DNA of 64,000 nucleotides, taken from contig NZ_CP095078.1 of assembly GCF_022919075.1 (NCBI RefSeq), forward strand, positions 4,092,001 through 4,156,000, read 5' to 3'. The notes beneath the pieces were generated by a model. The model did no database searches, was not told where the DNA came from, and worked only from the letters and a program-made list of their open reading frames with translations. This DNA is from Nocardioides sp. W7 (GTDB taxonomy: Bacteria; Actinomycetota; Actinomycetes; Propionibacteriales; Nocardioidaceae). The position numbers were made by a program, and so were the translations under genes. Below are positions 19,260 to 28,190 of the stretch, in pieces (within the stretch, counting starts at the first letter, position 1; each line of letters begins with the position of its first letter).

Positions 19260-20348
19260 TCACCGGTCGTCGGCGGCCAGGTCCTCGCCGTGGGTCCCGG
19301 GTCGGGGCGCCCAGGGCAGCTCCTTCGCCGGCCGTACGACGACCAGTCGGTCGCCGCGTGCGAGCAGGGTGACCACCGGGTCGAAGTAGCGGTAGACCTT
19401 CTCGTCGCGCACCACCGCGATCACCTGGTCGGGCAGTGACTGCGGCTGCTTGCCGACCTCGGAGACCAGCAGCTCGCGCTCGGCGACCTCCAGCCCCTCG
19501 CCGTACGTCAGCAGGTCCTCCATCACCGAGCCGAGCGTCGGCGACAGCGACGAGAGGCCGAGCAGCCGGCCGACCGCGTCGGAGGAGGTGATCACCGAGT
19601 TCGCGCCGGACTGCCGCATCAGCGGGGCGTTCTCCTGCTCGCGCACCGCGGCGACGATCCAGGCGTCCGGGCTGAGCTGGCGCACCGTCAGCGTGGCCAG
19701 CACGTTGGAGGCGTCGCTGTCGGTGGTGATGATGACCTGCTCGGACTCGGCGACGCCCGCGCGGCGCAGCACCTCGCGCCGGGTCGCGTCGCCGGTGACG
19801 ACGGCCAGGCCGTCGGCGTGCGCGTCCTGGAGCGCCACCGCACTCGGGTCGACGATCACCACCGACTCGCGGTCCAGGCCGTTGCTGATCAGCGTCTGTA
19901 CGGCGCTGCGGCCCTTGGTGCCGTAGCCGATGACGACGACGTGATGACCCATCTTCTTCCTCCAACGGGCGACGCGGAACATCTCCCGACCCTGCGAGGC
20001 GAGCACCTCGAGGGTGGTCCCGATCAGAAGGACCAGGAAGGCGATGCGAGCAGGGGTGATGATGAATGCGTTGATGAGCCGGGCGCGCTCGCTGACCGGC
20101 GCGATGTCGCCGTACCCGGTCGTGCTCAGGGTGACGGTCGTGTAGTAGATCGAGTCGATCAGGTCGACGGTGCCGTCGCTGCTGTCGCCGTACCCCCCGC
20201 GGTCGAAATAGACCAGGAGGACCGTGCCGACCAGGATCGCCAGCGCGGCGAGCAGCCGGCGCCCGAGCTCCCACCACGGCGACCGCGCCCGGTCCGGGAG
20301 CGCGACGAGGGCGACGCGTCCGCTCGGAGCGGCGGAGTGGGTGGGCAC
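19260..20348 (-). CDS. Two-TM potassium channel with RCK (TrkA-N/TrkA-C) domains
   Basis: 362 aa. TM1 is LLAALAILVGTVLLVYF, followed by a pore helix and the selectivity filter in TTVTLSTTGYGDIAP, then TM2 (AFIITPARIAFLVLLIGTTL). The RCK Rossmann domain starts HHVVVIGYGTKGRSAVQTL with the GxGxxG dinucleotide loop, and a TrkA-C lobe follows around 250-340. It is a Kch/MthK-like K+ channel gated by ligands on the cytosolic ring. The GTG start lies 7 nt after TAGGTT, which overlaps the stop codon of the upstream yihY-like gene, so it probably has its own leaderless promoter. Confidence 0.9.
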   Translation of the reverse strand: MPTHSAAPSGRVALVALPDRARSPWWELGRRLLAALAILVGTVLLVYFDRGGYGDSSDGTVDLIDSIYYTTVTLSTTGYGDIAPVSERARLINAFIITPARIAFLVLLIGTTLEVLASQGREMFRVARWRKKMGHHVVVIGYGTKGRSAVQTLISNGLDRESVVIVDPSAVALQDAHADGLAVVTGDATRREVLRRAGVAESEQVIITTDSDASNVLATLTVRQLSPDAWIVAAVREQENAPLMRQSGANSVITSSDAVGRLLGLSSLSPTLGSVMEDLLTYGEGLEVAERELLVSEVGKQPQSLPDQVIAVVRDEKVYRYFDPVVTLLARGDRLVVVRPAKELPWAPRPGTHGEDLAADDR

Positions 20349-20355
20349 GGTGCGA

Positions 20356-20361
20356 AACCTA
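20356..20361 (-). promoter_or_regulatory. -10 element TAGGTT overlapping the upstream stop codon
   Basis: On the minus strand TAGGTT begins with the TAG stop codon of the YihY-family gene and ends 7 nt before the GTG start of the potassium channel, the geometry of a leaderless internal promoter. Confidence 0.4.
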
Positions 20362-21309
20362 CCGGTCCTTGGACGTCAGGTGACGCAGGCGCTGCATGAG
20401 CTCCAGCCGCGCCCTCGTGGTGGAGCTCTGCGGGAAGACCGTATCGAAGGCCGCGTTGACGGCGGCGCCGATCAGCACCGCGAGCGCGACGATGTAGAGC
20501 CACAGCAGTACGGCGATCGGCGCGGCCAGCGGCCCGTAGATCGAGCGCGAGTCGGCGGCGGTGGCCTGCAGCACCCAGCGCAGCACGTAGGAGCCGACGA
20601 TCCAGGCGAACAGCGAGAACGTCGCACCCGGCAGGTTGAAGGTCCAGTTCGTCCGGACCGGCACCGACACGTGGTAGAGCGTCGCCAGGAAGCAGATGCA
20701 CAGCACCACCACGACCGGCCAGTAGAAGAGCAGCAGCACGTCGGCGTTGTCGGGGATCCAGTCCTCCAGCTGCGACGGGCCGATCACCACGAGCGGGATC
20801 GCCACCACACCCGTCACCAGCGCCAGCACGTAGAGCACGAACGACAGCGCCCGGGTGCGGATGATCCCCCGCTCCCCGCCCAGCCCGTGCATGATCGTGA
20901 TGGTGTCGACGAAGACGTTGAGCGCGCGCGACCCGGACCAGAGCGCCAGCACGAAGCCCAGCGAGATCACGTCGAAGCGGCCACCGCCCAGCACGTCCTT
21001 GATGGTCGGCTCGATGACCTCGTTGACAGCCCGCTCGGTCAGCAGCTGCGACGAGAGGTCGAGCACCGCCTGGCGCACGTCCTCGACCTCGGCCGCGGTG
21101 AACTGGCTCGTGACGTAGCCGATCGCGCCGGCGAGCGCGAAGACCAGCGGCGGCACCGACAGCACCGCGAAGAACGCTCCCTCGGCGGCCAGGCCGGTCA
21201 CCCGGTAGCGCAGGCACGAGCCGACCGTGGCGACCACCAGACGCCAGAGCGTGTGGCGGGCTCGGACCCACCAGGGAGCCGGAGGCGCCGCACTCCCCGA
21301 GGTGGCCAT
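20359..21309 (-). CDS. YihY/BrkB-family inner-membrane protein
   Basis: 316 aa with six predicted membrane helices. Family hallmarks are RYRVTGLAAEGAFFAVLSVPPLVFALAG near residues 35-62, the SLGFVLALWSGSRALNVFVD segment, and the conserved SIYGPLAAPIAVLLWLYIVA near 260. The family (UPF0761, formerly called ribonuclease BN) is an uncharacterised transporter-like group. The start at 21309 sits 18 bp from the divergent aidB start; a longer frame upstream lies antisense to aidB and is rejected. The downstream K+ channel gene follows after 10 bp. Confidence 0.85.
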   Translation of the reverse strand: MATSGSAAPPAPWWVRARHTLWRLVVATVGSCLRYRVTGLAAEGAFFAVLSVPPLVFALAGAIGYVTSQFTAAEVEDVRQAVLDLSSQLLTERAVNEVIEPTIKDVLGGGRFDVISLGFVLALWSGSRALNVFVDTITIMHGLGGERGIIRTRALSFVLYVLALVTGVVAIPLVVIGPSQLEDWIPDNADVLLLFYWPVVVVLCICFLATLYHVSVPVRTNWTFNLPGATFSLFAWIVGSYVLRWVLQATAADSRSIYGPLAAPIAVLLWLYIVALAVLIGAAVNAAFDTVFPQSSTTRARLELMQRLRHLTSKDR

Positions 21310-21315
21310 GGCGCT

Positions 21316-21321
21316 TACCGT
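21316..21321 (+). promoter_or_regulatory. -10 element TACCGT of leaderless aidB promoter
   Basis: TACCGT ends 6 nt before the aidB ATG; there is no Shine-Dalgarno. The whole promoter must overlap the 5' end of the divergent YihY-family gene, whose start codon is only 18 bp away. Confidence 0.5.
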
Positions 21322-21327
21322 AGTTCC

Positions 21328-22989
21328 ATGGGTACGCCGAGCCTCACCCCGCGCGCCGCGATCCGCACCGTCACCAACCAGGCGCCGCCGCTGGTCGGTC
21401 ACAACGTCGTCGCGGCCGACCTGGCCCTCACCGAGGCCGTGGTCCGCCATGCGTCCGCGGAGGTGGTCGACGACCTGGTCGGCCTGGGTGCCGAGGCCGG
21501 ATCGGCCGAGGCCCGGGAGCACGGCCGGCTCGCGAACGAGCACCACCCGCGGCTCACGCCGTACGACCGCTTCGGCAACCGGGTCGACGAGGTCGAGTTC
21601 CACCCGTCCTGGCACTGGCTGATGTCACGGGCCGTCGGGCACGGGCTGGCCGCGGCACCGTGGGAGGACGACTCCCCGCACGCGCACGTGCGCCGCGCGG
21701 CGGGCTTCATGGCCTGGTCGCACACCGAGCCGGGCCACGGCTGCCCGATCTCGATGACGTACGCCGCCGTGCCCGCGCTGCGCGCCGACGACGCGCTGGC
21801 CAAGGAGTGGACGCCGCTGCTCGCCTCGCGCACCTACGACCCGGGCGTGCGGCTCGCCTCCTCGAAGCTGGGGGCGCTCGCCGGCATGGGGATGACCGAG
21901 AAGCAGGGCGGCTCCGACGTCCGGGCGAACGTCACGCTCGCCCGGCCGTCCGACGACGGCACCTACACCCTGCACGGCCACAAGTGGTTCACCTCCGCGC
22001 CGATGAACGACGTGTTCCTGGTGCTCGCCCAGGCCGACGCCGGGGTGACGTGCTTCGTCGTACCCCGCGTGCTGCCGGACGGCAGCCGCAACCAGCTCGA
22101 CGTCGTACGTCTGAAGGACAAGCTCGGCAACCGCTCCAACGCCTCCTCCGAGCTGGAGCTGGACGGCACCGTCGCGTTCCGGCTCGGCGACGAGGGCCGG
22201 GGCGTGCGGACGATCATCGAGATGGTCGCCGCCACCCGGCTCGACTGCGTGCTCGGCTCGACGTCGCTGATGCGGCGGGCGGTCTCCGAGGCCTCGTGGC
22301 ACGCGGCGCACCGCTCGGCCTTCGGCTCGCTGCTCGCCGACAAGCCGCTGATGCAGAACGTGCTGGCCGACCTGGCCGTGGAGACCGAGGCCGCGACCGC
22401 CCTCGCCGTACGACTGGCAGCCGCCGTCGACCGGCGCGACGACCCGCACGAGGCGGCGCTGCGGCGGATCGCGCTGCCGCTGGCGAAGTTCTGGGTCTGC
22501 AAGCGCACGCCGGCGATGGTGGCCGAGGCGCTGGAGTGCCTGGGCGGCAACGGGTACGTCGAGGAGTCCGGCATGCCGCTGCTCTACCGCGAGGCGCCGC
22601 TGAACTCCGTGTGGGAGGGCTCCGGCAACGTCAACGCCCTCGACGTGCTGCGCGCGCTGAGCCGCGAGCCGGCGGCCCTGGACGCCTGGATCACCGAGGT
22701 CGGCCTCGCCCGCGGCGGCGACCCCCGGCTGGACCGGGCCACCGAGGACACCCTCGCGTTGCTCGGCTCGCTGCTCGGCGACCCCGCCTTGATGGAGGTC
22801 CAGGCCCGCCGGCTCGCGGGACGGATGGCGGCCGTGCTGCAGGGCTCGCTGCTGGTCCGCTTCGCCCCCGCCGAGGTGGCCGACGTGTTCTGCGCGTCCC
22901 GCCTCGGCGCGTCGTACGACGGCACGTACGGCGCCCTCGACGGCGGCGACCTGCGCGCGATCGTGGAGCGGACCACGCCGGTCGCCTGA
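21328..22989 (+). CDS. aidB: Acyl-CoA dehydrogenase, AidB-like
   Basis: 553 aa flavoprotein, longer than ordinary acyl-CoA dehydrogenases (~380) and matching AidB. Recognisable parts are the N-terminal NQAPPLVGHNVVAADLALTE, MAWSHTEPGHGCPISMTYAA, the FAD-site GMGMTEKQGGSDVRANVTLA, and CLGGNGYVEESGMPLLYREA near the end. AidB in E. coli is induced by alkylating agents and binds DNA and FAD; whether this homologue protects DNA or oxidises branched acyl-CoA is not shown by the sequence. Confidence 0.88.
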   Translation: MGTPSLTPRAAIRTVTNQAPPLVGHNVVAADLALTEAVVRHASAEVVDDLVGLGAEAGSAEAREHGRLANEHHPRLTPYDRFGNRVDEVEFHPSWHWLMSRAVGHGLAAAPWEDDSPHAHVRRAAGFMAWSHTEPGHGCPISMTYAAVPALRADDALAKEWTPLLASRTYDPGVRLASSKLGALAGMGMTEKQGGSDVRANVTLARPSDDGTYTLHGHKWFTSAPMNDVFLVLAQADAGVTCFVVPRVLPDGSRNQLDVVRLKDKLGNRSNASSELELDGTVAFRLGDEGRGVRTIIEMVAATRLDCVLGSTSLMRRAVSEASWHAAHRSAFGSLLADKPLMQNVLADLAVETEAATALAVRLAAAVDRRDDPHEAALRRIALPLAKFWVCKRTPAMVAEALECLGGNGYVEESGMPLLYREAPLNSVWEGSGNVNALDVLRALSREPAALDAWITEVGLARGGDPRLDRATEDTLALLGSLLGDPALMEVQARRLAGRMAAVLQGSLLVRFAPAEVADVFCASRLGASYDGTYGALDGGDLRAIVERTTPVA

Positions 22990-23021
22990 GCAGCGTCGGT
23001 CAGGCTCAGCTCGCCGCGGGG

Positions 23022-23070
23022 CGGTGAGCTGTCCACCTTCCGCATCCGGACATCGGTGGACGGCTCACCG
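23022..23070. terminator. Hairpin between aidB and dctA
   Basis: Arms of 16 bp (23022-23037, 23055-23070) pair with a single G-U-compatible mismatch around a 17-nt loop. A third, 14/16-identical copy of the right arm lies downstream at 23139-23154, echoing the arm-plus-extra-copy layout of the hairpins near 14459 and 29954. Located between convergent genes; no T-tract. Confidence 0.7.
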
Positions 23071-23206
23071 GCACGACGGCGGGTTGCGCGCGACACGCTC
23101 AGCGGCGGTGCGCCAGCCCCGGATCGGTCCCGCCCAAGGGTGGACAGTTCACCGCCCGCCGCCGCCCCGCCGAGGGCGACCTGCTCGCCGCCGGGCCGGC
23201 AATCAG

Positions 23207-24592
23207 TCAGACGGTCGACCGCTCCCGGGTCTCGTCGTCGGACGGCGACGCTCCTGCTGCCGACGCCGGCTCGGGGTCGTCGAGCATCGTCTCCTCGTCG
23301 AACGGGTCCTCGCCGTCGAGCACGCGGTCGAGCTGGGCGCGGTCCAGGCCGCCGGTCCAGTGCCCGATGAGGACGGTGGCGATCGAGTTGCCGGCGAAGT
23401 TGGTCACCGCCCGGGCCTCGGACATGAACCGGTCGATGCCGACGATCAGGCCGACGCCGTCGAGGAGCTCGGGCCGGTGCGAGGAGAGTCCGCCGGCGAG
23501 GGTCGCGAGCCCGGCGCCGGTCACGCCGGCGGCGCCCTTGGAGGCGATCATCATGAAGACCAGCAGCGAGATCTGCTCGCCGATGGAGAGCGGGTCGCCG
23601 AGCGCCTCGGCGATGAAGATCGACGCCATCGTCAGGTAGATGGCGGTGCCGTCGAGGTTGAAGGAGTACCCGGTCGGTACGACGACGCCCACGGTCGGCT
23701 TGTCGACACCGGCGTGCTCCATCTTGGCGATCAGCCGCGGCAGGGCCGACTCCGAGGACGAGGTCGAGACGATCAGCAGGAACTCGCGGCCGAGGTACTT
23801 CAGCAGCTTGAAGACGCTGACGCCCGTGGCGAGCTTCAGCAGGCTGCCGAGGACGACGAAGACGAACAGCGCGCAGGTGATGTAGAAGCCGACCATCAGG
23901 ATCGCCAGGCTCTTCAGCGCCTCCCAGCCGGTCTCGCCGACGACCCCGGCGATCGCGCCGAAGGCCCCGATCGGGGCGGCCCACATGATCATGGCGAGCA
24001 CCCGGAAGATCAGCTTCTGCGCCTGCTCGATCACACCCAGGATCGGCCGGCCCGCGGGACCCATCGCCTGCAGGGCGAAGCCGACCAGCAGCGCGACCAG
24101 CAGCGTCTCCAGCACCTCGCCCGAGGTCAGGCTGGAGAAGAACGACTCCGGGATGATCCCGAGCAGGAACTCCGTCGTACCGCCGTGCCCCTCAGCGGCG
24201 GCCTCCTCGGCGGCGGTGGAGCCCGACTCGGTGATGTTCAGGCCGTCGCCGGGGTGCAGCAGGTTGCCGACCACCATGCCGATGGCCAGGGCGAAGGTCG
24301 ACATCGTGACGAAGTAGATGAGCGCCAGGCCGCCGACCTTGCCCACCCGGGCCGCGCTGGCGACCGAGCCGACGCCGACGGCGATCGTGCAGAAGATGAC
24401 CGGCTGGATCATCATCTTGATCAGGGCCACGAAGGCGTCGCCCAGCGGCTTGAGCTCGACCGCGAAGCTGGGCCAGAGGATGCCGACCGCGATGCCGAGC
24501 GCGACCGCCACGATCACCGCCAGGTAGAGGTAGTGGCTCCGGTTGCGTGGCGGCTTCGGCTTGGCCGGGTCGACGGTGCGCGTGCTGCTCAT
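23207..24592 (-). CDS. dctA: C4-dicarboxylate/H+ (Na+) symporter, DAACS family
   Basis: 461 aa with about eight helices plus re-entrant loops. Family signatures are ALIKMMIQPVIFCTIAVGVG, the serine-rich hairpin STSSSESALPRLIAKMEHAG, GVVVPTGYSFNLDGTAIYLT and the HP2 region SKGAAGVTGAGLATLAG. These define the glutamate/dicarboxylate:cation symporter fold, and the DctA subgroup imports succinate, fumarate or malate. The start at 24592 follows GGAGGAA by 5 nt. A C-terminal ~45-residue acidic tail (EDPFDEETMLDDPEP) is cytosolic. Specificity between dicarboxylate and glutamate cannot be settled by eye. Confidence 0.88.
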   Translation of the reverse strand: MSSTRTVDPAKPKPPRNRSHYLYLAVIVAVALGIAVGILWPSFAVELKPLGDAFVALIKMMIQPVIFCTIAVGVGSVASAARVGKVGGLALIYFVTMSTFALAIGMVVGNLLHPGDGLNITESGSTAAEEAAAEGHGGTTEFLLGIIPESFFSSLTSGEVLETLLVALLVGFALQAMGPAGRPILGVIEQAQKLIFRVLAMIMWAAPIGAFGAIAGVVGETGWEALKSLAILMVGFYITCALFVFVVLGSLLKLATGVSVFKLLKYLGREFLLIVSTSSSESALPRLIAKMEHAGVDKPTVGVVVPTGYSFNLDGTAIYLTMASIFIAEALGDPLSIGEQISLLVFMMIASKGAAGVTGAGLATLAGGLSSHRPELLDGVGLIVGIDRFMSEARAVTNFAGNSIATVLIGHWTGGLDRAQLDRVLDGEDPFDEETMLDDPEPASAAGASPSDDETRERSTV

Positions 24593-24692
24593 CGGGTTCC
24601 TCCGGGGAGTGACCGGGTGGCACCCGACGGTCGGGCCCACGCTGCCGGCCCCCGTACCCGCCCCGTGGCGGCGCCATCCGCTCCTACCCCGA

Positions 24693-24715
24693 CCGGCTCT
24701 CCGCGGGAGAGCCGG
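24693..24715 (-). terminator. Hairpin downstream of glyA
   Basis: 10-bp perfect stem CCGGCTCTCC/GGAGAGCCGG with a GCG loop, starting 18 bp past the glyA stop. No U-tract, as is common for actinobacterial terminators. Confidence 0.7.
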
Positions 24716-24732
24716 CCGTCACCCGATGCGGG

Positions 24733-26175
24733 TCAGCTGAGCTCGAGACCCGGGTAGAGCGGGTGCTTGTCGAGCATCTCCGCGGAGGCGTCCTTGATCT
24801 TGTCGGCGACTCCCTCGGCGAGGGTGTACGACGCCTTCGACGGCCCGCCGGCCTTGGTGGTCCCGGCCTCGGTGTTCTGCAGCACCTGCACGATGAGCTC
24901 GGCGACGTTGTCGAACTCGTCGTGGCCGAAGCCGCGGGTCGTCAGCGCGGGCGTGCCGAGCCGGACGCCGGAGGTGTACCAGGCGCCGTTCGGGTCGGAC
25001 GGGACGGAGTTGCGGTTCGTCACGACGCCGGCGTCGAGGAGCGCCGACTCGGCCTGCCGGCCGGTCAGCCCGAACGAGGAGACGTCGAGCAGCACGATGT
25101 GGTTGTCGGTGCCGTCGGTGACCAGCTTGGCGCCGCGGGACTTGAACCCCTCGGCGAGCGACTGGGCGTTGTCGGCGACGGCCTGGGCGTAGGTCTGGAA
25201 CGCCGGCTGGCGCGCCTCGGCCAGCGCGACGGCCTTGGCCGCCATCACGTGGCTGAGCGGTCCGCCGAGCACCATCGGGCAGCCGCGGTCGACACTGGGG
25301 GCGTACTCCTTCGTCGCCAGCACCATCCCGCCGCGCGGACCGCGCAGCGACTTGTGGGTGGTGGTCGTGACCACGTGGGCGTGCGGGACCGGGTCCTCGT
25401 CGCCCGTGAACACCTTGCCGGCGACCAGGCCCGCGAAGTGGGCCATGTCGACCATCAGCGTCGCGCCGACCTCGTCGGCGATCTCGCGCATCTTGGCGAA
25501 GTTCACCCGGCGGGGGTACGCCGAGTAGCCCGCGACCAGGATCAGCGGCTTGAACTCCTTGGCCTTGGCGCGGACCACGTCGTAGTCGAGCAGCCCGGTC
25601 TCCGGGTCGGTGCCGTACTGCTGCTGGTGGAACATCTTGCCGCTGATGTTGGGGCGGAAGCCGTGGGTGAGGTGGCCGCCGGCGTCCAGGCTCATGCCGA
25701 GCAGCCGCTGGTTGCCGAGCTCCTTGCGCAGCGACTCCCAGTCGGCGTCGGTGAGTTCGTTGACGTTCTTCGAGCCCGCCTTCTCCAGCCACGGGCCCTC
25801 GACCCGGTGGGCCAGGATCGACCAGAAGGCGACCAGGTTGGCGTCGATGCCGGAGTGCGGCTGCGCGTAGGCGTACTCGGCGCCGAACAGCTCGCGGGCG
25901 TGCTCGGCGGCCAGGGTCTCGACGGTGTCGACGTTCTGGCAGCCGGCGTAGAAGCGGTGGCCGACGGTGCCCTCGGCGTACTTGTCGCTGAACCAGGTGC
26001 CCATGGTCAGCAGGACGGCGGGCGAGGCGTAGTTCTCGCTGGCGATCAGCTTCAGCGAGCCGCGCTGGTCCGCGAGCTCCTGGCGGGTCGCGGCGGCGAT
26101 CCGGGGCTCCACCGAGGCGATGACCTCGAGTGCTTGGGAGTAGGCGCTGCTGGTGAGGGCGTCGAGGTCACTCAT
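24733..26175 (-). CDS. glyA: Serine hydroxymethyltransferase
   Basis: 480 aa. PLP enzyme transferring the serine hydroxymethyl group to tetrahydrofolate. Motifs: GSLKLIASENYASPAVLLTM (folate/substrate region), YAEGTVGHRFYAGCQNVDTV, and the PLP lysine in VVTTTTHKSLRGPRGGMVLA. It is about 50 residues longer than the usual ~420-430 because of an insertion after HSGIDANLVAFWSIL (about residues 120-170), a form seen in some actinobacteria. TAGGCT ends 7 nt before the ATG and there is no Shine-Dalgarno, so a leaderless start at 26175 is likely. Cytosolic; supplies one-carbon units and glycine. Confidence 0.95.
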   Translation of the reverse strand: MSDLDALTSSAYSQALEVIASVEPRIAAATRQELADQRGSLKLIASENYASPAVLLTMGTWFSDKYAEGTVGHRFYAGCQNVDTVETLAAEHARELFGAEYAYAQPHSGIDANLVAFWSILAHRVEGPWLEKAGSKNVNELTDADWESLRKELGNQRLLGMSLDAGGHLTHGFRPNISGKMFHQQQYGTDPETGLLDYDVVRAKAKEFKPLILVAGYSAYPRRVNFAKMREIADEVGATLMVDMAHFAGLVAGKVFTGDEDPVPHAHVVTTTTHKSLRGPRGGMVLATKEYAPSVDRGCPMVLGGPLSHVMAAKAVALAEARQPAFQTYAQAVADNAQSLAEGFKSRGAKLVTDGTDNHIVLLDVSSFGLTGRQAESALLDAGVVTNRNSVPSDPNGAWYTSGVRLGTPALTTRGFGHDEFDNVAELIVQVLQNTEAGTTKAGGPSKASYTLAEGVADKIKDASAEMLDKHPLYPGLELS

Positions 26176-26182
26176 GGCCCTC

Positions 26183-26188
26183 AGCCTA
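26183..26188 (-). promoter_or_regulatory. -10 element TAGGCT upstream of glyA
   Basis: On the minus strand TAGGCT ends 7 nt before the glyA ATG, consistent with leaderless transcription. Confidence 0.4.
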
Positions 26189-26309
26189 CGGCTCCCGACC
26201 CCCGGCCAGACAGCGGGGCACGAAGGCCCGTCTTGCATCGTGGACACGCATCTCTCATCATGAGATGGCAGTTTGTGGCGAGGGGGTCCGGTGGCTGAGA
26301 CTCCTTGAC

Positions 26310-26399
26310 ATGATCTCCGCCGCCACCCATGTCTTCCTCGTGGTCCGACGCCACGTAGACCTGGGTCGCACGCGCAGCTCCATGTGTTGGCCTCGCTGA
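26310..26399 (+). CDS. Leader peptide upstream of sulfite reductase (29 aa)
   Basis: The frame from ATG 26310 to TGA 26397-26399 ends RRHVDLGRTRSSMCWPR. The RRHVDLxR...C tail is the hallmark of the short leader peptides annotated before sulfite-reductase operons in Streptomyces and relatives, and cysteine-codon attenuation of sulfur genes has been described in mycobacteria. The single Cys codon (TGT) three codons before the stop is positioned for ribosome stalling when Cys-tRNA is short. A shorter start at GTG 26340 is possible. It lies 69 bp before the sulfite reductase gene, and the -10/-35 and any attenuator stem were not resolved. Confidence 0.65.
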   Translation: MISAATHVFLVVRRHVDLGRTRSSMCWPR

Positions 26400-26468
26400 G
26401 CCCGGCCCCGTCACCAGCCGCCCCCGCGCCGTCTTGCGCGCACTCCTCAGCGAAGGATGCACTCCCCC

Positions 26469-28190
26469 ATGCCCGACCTCCGGTTCCAGTCCCAGCCCCC
26501 CGCGCACACCGAGATCCCGCGCACCAAGAAGGGCGAGGGCCAGTGGTCGCTCGGCTACACCGAGCCGCTCAACAAGAACGAGCAGTCCAAGAAGGACGAC
26601 GACCCGCTGAACGTGCAGGCCCGGATCCTGCACATCTACTCCAAGCGCGGCTTCGACTCGATCGACCCGGCCGACCTTCGCGGCCGCTTCCGCTGGATGG
26701 GCCTCTACACGCAGCGCGCCCCGGGCTTCGACGGCGGCAAGACGGCCACGCTCGAGGAGGAGGAGCTCGACGACCGCTACTTCATGATGCGGGTCCGCTC
26801 CGACGGCAAGCTGCTGAACGCCGCCACCGTGCGCGCCCTCGGCACCATCGGCCGTGACTACGCCCGCGACACCGCCGACGTCACCGACCGCGAGAACATC
26901 CAGTACCACTGGATCCGCATCGAGGACGTCCCCGCGATCTGGGAGACGCTGGAGAGCGCCGGCCTGAGCACGCTCGAGGCCTGCGGCGACTCGCCGCGCC
27001 CCTTCCTCGGTTCGCCGGTCGCCGGCGTCGCCAAGGACGAGATCATCGACGGCTCCTCCGCGCTCGACGAGATCTACCGCCGCTACATCGGCAGCCCCGA
27101 GTTCTCGAACTTCCCGCGCAAGTTCAAGACCGCGCTGACCGGACACCCGGGCCACGACGTGTCGCCGGAGACCAACGACGTCTCCTTCGTCGGCACCGTC
27201 CACCCCGAGCACGGCCCCGGCTTCGACCTCTGGGTCGGCGGCGGGCTGTCCACCAACCCGATGCTGGCCAAGAAGCTCGGCGTCTGGATCCCCCTCGACG
27301 AGGTCGCCGACGCCTGGGAGGGTGTCGCGTCGATCTTCCGCGACTACGGCTACCGCCGGCTGCGCGCCCGGGCCCGCCTGAAGTTCCTGGTCCAGGACTG
27401 GGGCGTCGAGAAGTTCCGCGAGGTCCTCGAGAAGGAGTACCTCGGCCGCGAGCTGGTCTCCTGCGAGTCGCCCACCTCCCCCGTCGGCCACCGCGACCAC
27501 ATCGGCGTGCACGAGCAGAAGGACGGCAGGTTCTACGTCGGCGTCGCCCCCACCGCCGGTCGCGTGTCCGGCACGCTGCTGCTGCAGCTCGCCGACCTGA
27601 TCGAGGAGTACGGCGTCGCCGGCGCCCGGCTCACGCCGTACCAGAAGATCGTGCTGATCGGCGTGGACGGCGACAAGGTCGAGGAGCTGATCACCAAGCT
27701 CGACGAGATCGGTCTCTCGGCCCGGCCGTCGAACTGGCGCCGCAACACGATGGCCTGCACCGGCATCGAGTTCTGCAAGCTGGCCATCGTCGACACCAAG
27801 GAGCGCGCCCGCGACCTGGTCGCCGAGCTGGAGCGCCGCTTCCCCGCGCTCGACGTCCCGATCACCGTCAACGTCAACGGCTGCCCCAACGCCTGCGCCC
27901 GCACCCAGGTCGCCGACATCGGCCTGAAGGGCCAGCTGGTGATGGCCGACGGCGAGCAGGTCGAGGGCTTCCAGGTGCACCTGGGCGGCGCGACCGGCCT
28001 GCAGGCCAACTTCGGCCGCAAGCTGCGCGCCCACAAGGTCACCAGCGCCGGCCTGGACGACTACGTCACCAACGTCGTCACGGCGTACCTCGCCGACCGC
28101 ACGGACGGCGAGTCCTTCACCGAGTGGGTCCAGCGGGCCGACGAGGAGCTGCTCCGCGGCGAGAAGGCTCTCGAAACGATCCCGTCATGA
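26469..28190 (+). CDS. sirA: Assimilatory sulfite reductase (ferredoxin), sirohaem/4Fe-4S
   Basis: 573 aa two-repeat nitrite/sulfite reductase. It reduces sulfite to sulfide with six electrons from ferredoxin. The cofactor cysteines are visible as MACTGIEFCKLAIVD (C-x5-C) and VNGCPNACARTQVADIG (C-x3-C) near residues 438-485. The N-terminal half carries RPFLGSPVAGVAKDEIID and the parasite repeat. The first ATG at 26457 has the AAGG immediately against it, so the ATG at 26469 is preferred. It heads an ATGA-coupled operon with the zinc-ribbon gene and cysH. The sulfur context favours sulfite over nitrite as substrate. Confidence 0.93.
   Translation: MPDLRFQSQPPAHTEIPRTKKGEGQWSLGYTEPLNKNEQSKKDDDPLNVQARILHIYSKRGFDSIDPADLRGRFRWMGLYTQRAPGFDGGKTATLEEEELDDRYFMMRVRSDGKLLNAATVRALGTIGRDYARDTADVTDRENIQYHWIRIEDVPAIWETLESAGLSTLEACGDSPRPFLGSPVAGVAKDEIIDGSSALDEIYRRYIGSPEFSNFPRKFKTALTGHPGHDVSPETNDVSFVGTVHPEHGPGFDLWVGGGLSTNPMLAKKLGVWIPLDEVADAWEGVASIFRDYGYRRLRARARLKFLVQDWGVEKFREVLEKEYLGRELVSCESPTSPVGHRDHIGVHEQKDGRFYVGVAPTAGRVSGTLLLQLADLIEEYGVAGARLTPYQKIVLIGVDGDKVEELITKLDEIGLSARPSNWRRNTMACTGIEFCKLAIVDTKERARDLVAELERRFPALDVPITVNVNGCPNACARTQVADIGLKGQLVMADGEQVEGFQVHLGGATGLQANFGRKLRAHKVTSAGLDDYVTNVVTAYLADRTDGESFTEWVQRADEELLRGEKALETIPS

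Noticed and set aside
26200..26215. Possible DosR-type box upstream of glyA (GGGCACGAAGGCCC)
   Set aside because: The central GAAGG is shifted by one position relative to the palindrome and half-site symmetry is lost.
26230..26310. Possible SAM or other riboswitch upstream of sulfite reductase
   Set aside because: Short inverted repeats near 26250 do not match any riboswitch core I know; the leader peptide explains the region better.
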